A DNA stretch of 64,000 nt from DLKC01 sp002478885 (GTDB taxonomy: Bacteria; Bacteroidota; Bacteroidia; Chitinophagales; Chitinophagaceae), in assembly GCA_046329585.1 (NCBI GenBank), contig JAXLUI010000001.1, forward strand, positions 3,286,001-3,350,000, read 5' to 3'. Below are positions 7,758-15,886 of this stretch, in pieces. The position numbers were made by a program, and so were the translations under genes. The number at the start of each line of letters is the position of its first letter. The first letter of the stretch is position 1. The notes beneath the pieces were generated by a model, which saw nothing but the letters and a program-made list of their open reading frames with translations, had not been told where the DNA came from and made no database searches.

Positions 7758-9629
7758 CTATAATTTAAACCGCAGGCCAGCCGTGAGATTAATTCCCGGA
7801 ACGGCATAGCCATATACTTCGTAAAAACTTCTATTGTTTAGCAAATTCTTGCCCTCAGCAAACATGCTGATCCTGTTATTTTCAATTTTATATTCCACGT
7901 ACATATTCCACATGGCATACCCTTTCAACGAAACTTCTGATGGAAGATAGGTAACAGGATCATAAAGATTATCTGTGCGTTTTCCAACAAACTGTACCGA
8001 ACTGCTTATATACAATTGCTTTGTTAGCTGGTAGCCGGCAAAAAGACTTACTGTGTTTTTTGGTCTGCGAACGAGGTTAAAATAGCTGGTGTCTTTTCCT
8101 TCCAATACCTGGGTTATCTTCCCGTCTATATAAGCATAAGAGACTTTCAGGTTTAGCTTTTCTGTTGGCGAATAAGCTGCTTCGAGTTCAGCACCAAAAT
8201 CGTGTTGTTTATCACGGTTTTCGTAACTGTATGTAGGGCCGTAAATAATCACATCGTTGATAGTGCGGTTAAAACCGGTGATAGTGAAAGACAATTTCTT
8301 ATTTAGCAATAAAGCCTGTGCACCCGCTTCCTGTGAAGCAGACTTTTCCGGTTTTAAATTTGTATTGCCTCCAAAGGGACTAAATAGTTCGTTAATGGAT
8401 GGTGCCCTGAAGCCGCTGGTGACGTTAACAAACAATTTTACCCGCTTATTGATCAGTAAAGAGGGGTTAAAAGTATAGGTGAAATTATTACCATATTGGT
8501 TGTGATGATTGTAACGTCCGCCAAGCTCAATATTCCAACCATTCTTTGAACTAAAAAAGAAAGATGCGTAAGGGCTTACGATACTATTGCTGGTGTCAGG
8601 ATCTTTCATGCTATAGGCCTGGTAGCTTATACCGGCGATCATTTTCAGTTTGCCTGAAATGTTCTGCTGAACATAACCCTCTGCATGATGAAATCTTCCG
8701 CTGGTGGCAAATACTCCATATTGGCTTGCATAATTCCGCGTGGTAAAATCATATGCATAATCAAAATGGAGTGAGCCATTCCTGTAGTTGTAGTGGCCAT
8801 TAACACCACTATTTAGCAAAGATGCCGTGTAATTGTTTGGCGCATCTGCAAATGCACCGTCATCATAATCCCCTTTGAATTGGGAGAACCGGTAGTATGG
8901 AGACAGCTTCAGATTCTCCGAAACATTTATGCCAACCAATGCTTGTATTGCATGCTGTGTAAAACCATCCTTATCAAAATTACCTGTGCCTGTTGTATCT
9001 TTTGCTTCGCTTATGCCATCGGTTTTGTAGTAAATGTAATTAAGGTCGTAGTCCAGCACTTTCGTTTTCTGGCTAATATTAGCATTAGCCTTTTCTGTAT
9101 TAAAACTTCCATAAGTCAGCAGCCCCCGAAATTCAGGTTTTTTACTGGTTGCTTTTTTTGAAATTATATTGATTACACCGGCCACAGCATTAGACCCATA
9201 TAAGGTGCTCTGGCTTCCTTTTACAATTTCAATACGCTCAATATTATCAAGTGAAAGCAGCCGAAGATCAAAGCTTCCACCAACACCGGCGGGCTCGTTG
9301 AGGGGAACTCCGTCGAGCAAAATCAAAGTATATTTGTCAGTGGCTCCACGTAGAAAAAGTGATTTGTCTTTTCCCGGGTTGCTAAATGCACCATTCACTG
9401 TTATCCCCGTTTGCTCTGTGATCAATTGCGCAAAATCCTTACCGGCGCTGCGTTCAATTTGCTCTTGCGTAATAATGGTAACTACCTTACCCGTTTCTCC
9501 TGATTTTTTGGGGCTTTTTGTGGCTGTAACTACAACCTCTCCTAAAATGTTGACGGATGAATCTTTTTGTGCGGTTACCAATTGCGATGCCGCAATTGCC
9601 GCAGCTAGTAATAATGTTTTGTTGCTCAT
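7758..9629 (-). CDS. btuB: TonB-dependent cobalamin-type outer membrane receptor
   Basis: This 623-residue protein begins with a signal peptide cut near VTAQ (residues 18-21). The plug domain follows, with GEVVVTATKSPKKSGE, LFLRGATDKYTLILLDGVPL and IERIEIVKGSQSTLYGSNAVAGVINII; the beta-barrel ends in the outer-membrane pattern GINLTAGLRFKL. Length and plug sequence match BtuB-like receptors, shorter than SusC proteins. A cobalamin riboswitch lies upstream on the same strand, which makes corrinoid uptake the likely function. It is the first gene of a five-gene operon. The start ATG at 9629 gives a proper signal peptide. Confidence 0.92.
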   Translation of the reverse strand: MSNKTLLLAAAIAASQLVTAQKDSSVNILGEVVVTATKSPKKSGETGKVVTIITQEQIERSAGKDFAQLITEQTGITVNGAFSNPGKDKSLFLRGATDKYTLILLDGVPLNEPAGVGGSFDLRLLSLDNIERIEIVKGSQSTLYGSNAVAGVINIISKKATSKKPEFRGLLTYGSFNTEKANANISQKTKVLDYDLNYIYYKTDGISEAKDTTGTGNFDKDGFTQHAIQALVGINVSENLKLSPYYRFSQFKGDYDDGAFADAPNNYTASLLNSGVNGHYNYRNGSLHFDYAYDFTTRNYASQYGVFATSGRFHHAEGYVQQNISGKLKMIAGISYQAYSMKDPDTSNSIVSPYASFFFSSKNGWNIELGGRYNHHNQYGNNFTYTFNPSLLINKRVKLFVNVTSGFRAPSINELFSPFGGNTNLKPEKSASQEAGAQALLLNKKLSFTITGFNRTINDVIIYGPTYSYENRDKQHDFGAELEAAYSPTEKLNLKVSYAYIDGKITQVLEGKDTSYFNLVRRPKNTVSLFAGYQLTKQLYISSSVQFVGKRTDNLYDPVTYLPSEVSLKGYAMWNMYVEYKIENNRISMFAEGKNLLNNRSFYEVYGYAVPGINLTAGLRFKL

Positions 9630-9777
9630 TCTTCGTTGAATGTTTAAATGTTTTGGAAGAATAAGCTTTCGAAAAATGCAGAAACTAGAAATGAATTTTT
9701 CTTTTTATCCCTCTTATGAAGGGCAAGGAAATGCTCCATCTCCGGCTTTTCACCCGAAAGCTCAGTGATTAAATCCG

Positions 9778-9930
9778 GATCTGGCAGGTCTTCTGGCTTA
9801 ACCGCAACTTAAGGCCTTCCCGCTTTTTGCAGTGGCATGAGGTTTTAAGTTGTACCGGGGTAATATACCGGTAGGTTTTACAGCTACGGGGATAGCGCCG
9901 GACTTACACCGGACTTCCCTTTTAATCTGT
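9778..9930 (-). ncRNA. Cobalamin riboswitch
   Basis: Read on the minus strand, the leader contains GGGAAGTCCGGTGTAAGTCC, then CCCCGTAGCTGTAA, the B12 box GCCACTG at 9836-9830, GCGGGAAGGC, and AAGCCAGAAGACCTGCC. These are the ordered conserved blocks of the adenosyl/aquocobalamin aptamer. It lies about 150 bases before the receptor start. In this class, ligand binding lowers expression of uptake genes. No classic terminator with a U-run was seen between aptamer and gene, so control of translation is more likely than termination. Ends are approximate. Confidence 0.95.
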
Positions 9931-9936
9931 TCATGA

Positions 9937-9995
9937 TTTTTTTGATACCAGCTTTAACACTTTGTGGCATCGTTCCTTGCGTCGCAATCCTTTGA
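9937..9995 (+). repeat. Interspersed repeat, single degenerate unit (copy 4)
   Basis: TTTTTTGATACCAGCTTT leads into GGCATCGTTCC and the core TTGCGTCGCAATCCTTTGA at 9977-9995. The outer half is well conserved and the inner half is decayed. It lies between the riboswitch aptamer and its probable promoter, so it is transcribed in the cobalamin leader. Confidence 0.75.
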
Positions 9996-10069
9996 TCTGC
10001 ATAACTTCAATCGGCAGGTTAGTAATTGTTGCTTCAACGAACGTTCTCATCTCAGAACCAAAACCGTGG

Positions 10070-10099
10070 CAAATGTAAAGTCTGAGCAACTTCCCCAAA
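10070..10099 (-). promoter_or_regulatory. Probable promoter of the cobalamin operon
   Basis: On the minus strand TTTG (10099-10096) is followed after 18 bases by TACATTTG (10077-10070), close to the Bacteroidota TTTG/TAnnTTTG promoter. It would start a leader of roughly 430 bases including the repeat unit and the riboswitch. Confidence 0.55.
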
Positions 10100-10176
10100 A
10101 TTTTTATTTCAGCACATTGTTAATAATTTTTTTTAAAACAGGAATGTCTATATTCAGCTTTTAAAAAATTGCAGGC

Positions 10177-11535
10177 ATGACAAAACAAAAATTGTCTCTT
10201 TTCGATTTTACGATGATCGTTGTGGGCCTGGTAATCGGTATGGGAATTTTTCGAACAGCAGCAACTTCTGCAAAGGCTGCAAATGACCCAACCATTTTCT
10301 TTATCGCCTGGATTTTTGGCGGCCTTGTTGCTTTATGCGGTGCATTAACCTATGCAGAGATTGGGTCACGTTACCCCGTGACGGGCGGGTATTTTAGAAT
10401 ATTTTCTTACGCCTATCACCCATCTATTGCCTTTTCCATCAATTGCATTATACTTATCTCCAATGCAGCGTCCCTTAGCGGGGTTGCTATTATTGGTGCC
10501 GGTTACATAAGCCAGGTTATTTTTCACGACGCTGCAACCGACACCACAAAGGCATTAATAGCAATGGCTGCCATTATCATTTTCTATGGCGTAAACCTGC
10601 TTGGGTTAAAAATGAGTGCTAAAACACAAAATGTTTTAATGTTGATAAAGATCTCTATGATCTTAATGCTTATTGCCGCATTGTTCATGCCTTCTATTCA
10701 TTACAATGGACCCATCGATACTTCAGCGCAACCTGTAGGGTTTATGGATGCTGTTAAGGCTTTTGGTGTTGCGCTTATCGCCGTTTCGTTTACTTATGGG
10801 GGTTATCAGCAAACAATCAATTTTGGAAACGAGGTTAATAAGCCGTCGAAAAATATTCCCCGCGGCATTTTTTTGGGCATTGCTATTATTATTTCACTTT
10901 ACCTGCTTGCAAATCTCGCTTACTATAAAGTGCTTGGCTTCGATGATCTGCGCACCAAGAGTGAAATCGCCAAAGTAATCGCTTCCAAAATGTTTGGCGA
11001 AACAGGTGGGAATATATTTTCCGCGTTATTATTTTTATCTGTACTGGCTTACGTTAACGTTTTGCTCATGAGTAACCCGAGAGTAATGTTTGCAATGAGC
11101 GAGGATGGCGTGCTGCCTGCATTCTTTAAAAAGAAATCAGATAAAAGAGAAGTGCTTACGGTATCACTGACCACATTCGCTGCGATGTGTATTGTCATTT
11201 TATTTTTTGCCAACACTTTTGATCAGATTCTCGGCTTTACTATTTTTCTCGACTGCTTTGGAATGGCTACATCGGCTGGGGCAATATTCATGCTTCGTAA
11301 AAGAACAAAGCACCTTAATGGAACGGGTATTTATGAAATGAAATTATACCCGCTGCTGCCCATCATTTTTATTTTAGTATACAGTTTTGTTGCGATTAGT
11401 ATTGCCGTTGATCAGCCGAAGACTGCCTTAACTGGCGTTGCAGTGCTTGCAGCATTTATGATCATTTATTTTGCTACTAAAAAGCCGAACAGCGATAAGA
11501 ATGCACAAGTGAGTGACACAACCGGGGCTGCATAG
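10177..11535 (+). CDS. APC-family amino acid permease
   Basis: This 452-residue protein has about twelve hydrophobic segments. The first contains the APC signature VVGLVIGMGIFRTAA, followed by ALTYAEIGSRYPVTGGYFRI and SFTYGGYQQTINFGNEVNKPSKNIPRG, typical of the LAT/YfnA-like amino acid transporter group. Substrate is undetermined. The last residues, NAQVSDTTGAA, are encoded by a copy of the interspersed repeat (11503-11521), so the natural C-terminus has probably been replaced or extended by the repeat. The ATG at 10177 is divergent from the cobalamin operon. Confidence 0.92.
   Translation: MTKQKLSLFDFTMIVVGLVIGMGIFRTAATSAKAANDPTIFFIAWIFGGLVALCGALTYAEIGSRYPVTGGYFRIFSYAYHPSIAFSINCIILISNAASLSGVAIIGAGYISQVIFHDAATDTTKALIAMAAIIIFYGVNLLGLKMSAKTQNVLMLIKISMILMLIAALFMPSIHYNGPIDTSAQPVGFMDAVKAFGVALIAVSFTYGGYQQTINFGNEVNKPSKNIPRGIFLGIAIIISLYLLANLAYYKVLGFDDLRTKSEIAKVIASKMFGETGGNIFSALLFLSVLAYVNVLLMSNPRVMFAMSEDGVLPAFFKKKSDKREVLTVSLTTFAAMCIVILFFANTFDQILGFTIFLDCFGMATSAGAIFMLRKRTKHLNGTGIYEMKLYPLLPIIFILVYSFVAISIAVDQPKTALTGVAVLAAFMIIYFATKKPNSDKNAQVSDTTGAA
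11503..11534 (-). repeat. Interspersed repeat, variant unit inside a coding region (copy 5)
   Basis: The core GCACAAGTGAGTGACACAA lies at 11503-11521 and is translated as part of the permease tail (AQVSDTT). It is followed by CCGGGGCTGC, a shortened outer flank. This is the variant core type. Confidence 0.8.
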
Positions 11536-11733
11536 TATTAATGCAGCTGGTTCCCATATATCTTCACTATTCTTTTTTGCAGGTCAATACCTTGAAGTTA
11601 TTCAATGTGTCAGTGTTGATATTATTTTTTATTTAAGCAGGCGGAGCGTTTTGGTCATACTCAATGTCACAGCGGTAATATTATGTTCAAATAATAATAA
11701 ATACCGTTAAATTGCAATAAACCCCACCGACTG

Positions 11734-11763
11734 GTAACGTTGTTACACTCAATTTAAATTGAG
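11734..11763. promoter_or_regulatory. Dyad and perfect 16-bp palindrome before the AsmA-like gene
   Basis: GTAAC-GTT-GTTAC at 11734-11746 is followed at once by the perfect palindrome CTCAATTTAAATTGAG at 11748-11763, five bases before the TTG start at 11769. It could be an operator or an RNA hairpin over the ribosome-binding region. No protein can be named. Confidence 0.35.
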
Positions 11764-11768
11764 ATAGC

Positions 11769-14700
11769 TTGATAAAAAAACTATTGCGCATAATCAGGAA
11801 AATGTTTCTCTGGATACTCGGGCTATTGATAGTGCTCGTTGCTTCTGCCTACCTGTTATTAAAGTACCGGATAAAGGATATTGTTGAAGACGTTGTGCGT
11901 GTGAAAACCGACAATGCCTATGAAATTAAGTTTGATGATTTTGATTTTGCCCTTGTAGACGGAGACATTAAGATAACAAATGCAGAGCTTAACTGTATCA
12001 ATCCTGTTGCCGGGGAAGACAAATATTTTGCCAGGATCCCCGATCTGTATTTTTCCCTTGAATCGTGGAGGCAACTGATTTTTAATCGTCAAATGATTAT
12101 TGACAGCATGAACCTGGTTTCGCCGGAGCTGACGATGTATAAAGGGTCTGTGAAAAGCGATACAGGGCAAGGCGGGTTTAAGCTTGGAGATGCTTATAAT
12201 CTTGTAAGAAACATTAGTCATAAGCTGGGCGTACGAAGATTGAATATTGAAGATGCAGCTTTGGCCATTCATCTTGCAGACACGTCTTTGCAGCCTTTTG
12301 TTGCCAGCAAGATTAACTTAAGGGTTCGCAATTTTCTGGAAAATGCGGACAGCAGCAGCCGGCTGCTTTCAGCAGATGATATTGATCTTTTAATAAGAGA
12401 CCAGGCATGGGTTTTTCCAAAGGGGGCGACATTTGCATTCAGTTCATTGCATTTTTCCGGCAACTCGCAACTCTTTCAAATTGATTCATGCCGGTTTTCT
12501 GCTGCGCCTGCTGAGAATAAAAGCGCTATAACACTCGCAGCAGACCAGATAAAATTTACCTCTCACCGGCTCACCGATATTTATGGAAAAAATGAGCTTG
12601 CGCTTGACACTGTTTACCTCGCTCAACCCGTGTTATATGTTACTACTGCGGACAAGCACCCGCAACATGATAGTTCAGCGGCATTGACTTCTGCTGTTAA
12701 CAGGTTGTTCGAAGCCATTAGTGTTAATTATATAAACATAGAAAAGGGGCAGATAACACTACAATCTGCAAACCAGCACCAGTTATACACAACTGAAAAG
12801 ACCGATCTTGTTATAAAGGACTTACACATTAATGAGGATAGCTTGCCACATTTAACCATTGGCGATATAGCTCTTCACCTGAAAGAGATAAACCTTGCAA
12901 CAGCAGATAGCTTGTATCTTTTAAGTATTCGTGATTTTGGGCTTTCGGGGAACAGTCTCATCTGCCGCAATGCCACTTTTGCGCCAACCACCCGGAACAA
13001 AATAAATTCGGGTTTAAAAGTAGATATGCCGTTGCTGGTACTTAACGACTTGAGCCTACCCGATCTGTTAGAGAAAAAGCTGAAGGCAGGTTCGGCTATC
13101 ATATCATCGCCTCATGTTACGCTAAGTTCGGCAGCATCAAAAAATAGTGCAGAGGAAAAAACGGGAGCAGGTCTAAGTGGCCTCTATAATACCCTTAATG
13201 GGTTGGCGCAATTGATCAACGTTCAGCAGTTAATGATTCAAAATGCATACGCGGACATAAGATCCCGGGCAGAAAGCGGTGTTACTGTTATAGCAGTAAA
13301 AGATATAAATGCGGTTATTAATCTCTATGATTTTTTAGCCAGTTATTCTCTGTTGAATATTAAGCAGGCGATACCTTCTTTAAAAATTGCCAAAATAGAT
13401 TTTAAAGGCCCTAAGATGCACGCAGCGGTTGAAAAACTGGCTATGGAAGGCACAATCCAAAAAAATAATATTGAATCCTTATCAGTAAAAACAACAACGG
13501 GTACTGTAATAAAAGCTGAGGAGTTATATTGGCAGAAATTTGATTGGGACAACCTGATCGTTGATAAACACATAAACATAGACTCGCTTAATTTTAAAAC
13601 GCTTTCTGTTGATATAAAAAATGAAAGTGAAAAGGTAGACGGCGCTACAAAAAAGGCTGGCAAACTGCCTTTATTCCGGGTGAGGAAAATGAACCTGCAA
13701 CAGGTTCGTTTTGTGCTACAGGATGGGCAAGGCAAATCAATCGCCGCCAAAAGCAATCACATTGCGGTTGATGGGTTATCGAATGTAAACGGAGCACTTA
13801 CATGGAACAATTTTGCCTTAAAGCTTAAAGAGGTGAATTACAGCAATGCTAAAATCGCGGTAACAGTTGATGCCATTGACCTGTCAAATGAAAGCGAATC
13901 ATCGTTAAAAGACATTTCTTATACTTCGGAAAATGCGCTCGTGAATGTTGCTGCAATTAAATTCAGATCCCAAATACAATCGCTGTCTACAAGTGATCTT
14001 GATCTGGATTATGTTACAATTACCGATCCCGATATTGTGATTAAGGCCGCTGCAAAGTCTGCAGCAGCGAAACCACCAGCAACGGCTGCAACAGAAAAGA
14101 CGTTAAAGATTGGCAGTCTTAAAATTGATAATGGGCTTATTAATTTTAAAAAGCAGCCAGATTCGCTTTTTGCATCAGGAGCATTTAAGCTGGCTGTTAA
14201 CAAACTTTCGCTGGGTACTGGAAGTTCGGAACAAACAAGTTTTTCATCGTTTGGATTGGATTTTGCGAACCTCAGTCTGAGTAATAAAAGATTCAGTGTT
14301 AAGCTGCCTCAGTTTTCAGTGGACTTAGATGAAAGCTCGTTGGAAAAAACAACAGCAAACAAAACAAGAATTAAAACTACACTTAACGCAGATTGGAAAA
14401 ATATCTCAGTGGAAAAAATATCGAAGCTTACTTCTGATGTATTGATAACACAGCTTTCGGGAAATATCAATAAAAGCCAGGTAGATTTTACAACTGGTGA
14501 AAAAATTGACAAGACATCGTTGCTTCAACATACAAACCTCACAAATGCGAAAATTCATTTTGGAAGCCCCAACATATTGATAGATGCTGATTCGCTGCAG
14601 TGGACGGGTAACAAAGGCAACTTTATTGCCAGTAACATCAGCGTAATGCCGACTATTACAAGGGATACGTTTTTTACCGTTTCACAATGGCAGAAAGACT

Positions 14701-15575
14701 ATCTAACTCTTCGACTGCAGCAATTGTTTATACACAGTCTTGATACAAAGAGGCTGGTCAACGACAGTTCTCTGTACATAAGAGAAATTACGCTGAACAA
14801 TCCTGATATATCTACTTCCCGTAATAAGAATATTCCCTTGCAACATGGCATAGAAAAGCTCATGCCTACAAAACTTATTGCTAAAATAAAGACGCCCTTG
14901 AAAATTGATTCGGTTATTGTTAACGATGCAACTGTAAATGCCAACGAGATTTCACGGGTAACACAAAGGGAAGGCACTATTCCCCTGGTGCATGTAAATG
15001 CACAAATCAGGAATATTACCAACATGCCTGGGGCAAACGACAGTTTAAGCGTAAGGGCCCAGGGAGTTCTGGTTAATCACTATATACGTAGCCTTAAATA
15101 CAAGGAGTCTTACAGCGATTCCCTTTCAGGTTTTAGAATGAGCATAAGAATGTCGCCCATGGATTTAACGGCGCTTAGCAACATCACCAATCCTTTGGTT
15201 GCTGTAAATATTGACAAGGGGCATTCCGATACTTTATATGCGCGTATTGCAGGTAACAAATATGCCGCCTTTGGAATAATGAATTTTTATTACAAAGACC
15301 TTAAGATCCGTATGCTTAGCCATACCGACACATTGAAGAAAAACTTTTTGCTCTCTCTTGAAAGTTTTCTTGCAAACAGGTTTGTTAAAACAAACAATAA
15401 AAAAAATGCGCAAATTTTTTACACGCGTGACCCGGAAAAATTTGTGTTTAACTATTGGATAAAGTCGACTTTCAGTGGTGTAATAACAAGCGCTGGGCTT
15501 AAGAGTAATAAAAAATACGAAAAGAAATATAAGGCGGTAAAGAAAGCGTATTCACTGCCAGATAAAACAGATTAA
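11769..15575 (+). CDS. Giant AsmA-like membrane-anchored protein
   Basis: This 1268-residue protein has one N-terminal membrane helix (residues 13-31, LWILGLLIVLVASAYLLLKY) after a basic stretch, then a very long region of repeated beta-strand-rich segments with patterns such as IPDLYFSLESWRQLIFNRQ, VSPELTMYKG, LKIGSLKIDNGLINFK and KLPLFRVRKMNLQQVRF. This matches the AsmA/DUF748-like superfamily, whose large members are thought to bridge the envelope and move lipids. The C-terminus is basic. The TTG at 11769 keeps the basic residues before the helix; an ATG at 11802 would remove them. It appears to be monocistronic. Family level is likely; function is inferred. Confidence 0.75.
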   Translation: MIKKLLRIIRKMFLWILGLLIVLVASAYLLLKYRIKDIVEDVVRVKTDNAYEIKFDDFDFALVDGDIKITNAELNCINPVAGEDKYFARIPDLYFSLESWRQLIFNRQMIIDSMNLVSPELTMYKGSVKSDTGQGGFKLGDAYNLVRNISHKLGVRRLNIEDAALAIHLADTSLQPFVASKINLRVRNFLENADSSSRLLSADDIDLLIRDQAWVFPKGATFAFSSLHFSGNSQLFQIDSCRFSAAPAENKSAITLAADQIKFTSHRLTDIYGKNELALDTVYLAQPVLYVTTADKHPQHDSSAALTSAVNRLFEAISVNYINIEKGQITLQSANQHQLYTTEKTDLVIKDLHINEDSLPHLTIGDIALHLKEINLATADSLYLLSIRDFGLSGNSLICRNATFAPTTRNKINSGLKVDMPLLVLNDLSLPDLLEKKLKAGSAIISSPHVTLSSAASKNSAEEKTGAGLSGLYNTLNGLAQLINVQQLMIQNAYADIRSRAESGVTVIAVKDINAVINLYDFLASYSLLNIKQAIPSLKIAKIDFKGPKMHAAVEKLAMEGTIQKNNIESLSVKTTTGTVIKAEELYWQKFDWDNLIVDKHINIDSLNFKTLSVDIKNESEKVDGATKKAGKLPLFRVRKMNLQQVRFVLQDGQGKSIAAKSNHIAVDGLSNVNGALTWNNFALKLKEVNYSNAKIAVTVDAIDLSNESESSLKDISYTSENALVNVAAIKFRSQIQSLSTSDLDLDYVTITDPDIVIKAAAKSAAAKPPATAATEKTLKIGSLKIDNGLINFKKQPDSLFASGAFKLAVNKLSLGTGSSEQTSFSSFGLDFANLSLSNKRFSVKLPQFSVDLDESSLEKTTANKTRIKTTLNADWKNISVEKISKLTSDVLITQLSGNINKSQVDFTTGEKIDKTSLLQHTNLTNAKIHFGSPNILIDADSLQWTGNKGNFIASNISVMPTITRDTFFTVSQWQKDYLTLRLQQLFIHSLDTKRLVNDSSLYIREITLNNPDISTSRNKNIPLQHGIEKLMPTKLIAKIKTPLKIDSVIVNDATVNANEISRVTQREGTIPLVHVNAQIRNITNMPGANDSLSVRAQGVLVNHYIRSLKYKESYSDSLSGFRMSIRMSPMDLTALSNITNPLVAVNIDKGHSDTLYARIAGNKYAAFGIMNFYYKDLKIRMLSHTDTLKKNFLLSLESFLANRFVKTNNKKNAQIFYTRDPEKFVFNYWIKSTFSGVITSAGLKSNKKYEKKYKAVKKAYSLPDKTD

Positions 15576-15628
15576 GGCCGGCGGTAAATAACCAGGCCTG
15601 CTTTGTAATAGTAATGCAAAGAATAAGT

Positions 15629-15825
15629 TTTGGCATTCGGCAGTTGAATAACTATGTGGCTTTGGTTGTGTCACTCACTTGTACGGCTGTAGCAAAGAGC
15701 AGCGACAAAAAAGGCAATTGTAAAACTGTTTTATTGTTCTTTGCTGCCTAGCCAGCTAACGGTATAAACGCACAAGAGTGCGACGCAACGAAGTTGAAAG
15801 CCTTGATTCAGCGGGCTCAAAAAAT
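15629..15825. repeat. Interspersed repeat, head-to-head pair (copies 6a and 6b)
   Basis: The left core is the variant TTGTGTCACTCACTTGTAC at 15666-15684; its outer flank is poorly conserved. The right core is GCACAAGAGTGCGACGCAA at 15770-15788, followed by GAAGTTGAAAGCC and GCGGGCTCAAAAAA. The spacer is 85 bases. The pair accounts for most of the 311-base gap before the MscS gene. Confidence 0.82.
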
Positions 15826-15886
15826 TTTATATCTGATCAGCGCGTGTACATTCAATCAGTCGAAAAATATTAACAGTAAACCTGCT

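Noticed and set aside
9964..10164. 66-codon frame before the APC permease
   Set aside because: It starts in repeat copy 4 and crosses the likely promoter of the cobalamin leader; there is no ribosome-binding site and no similarity to a known protein.
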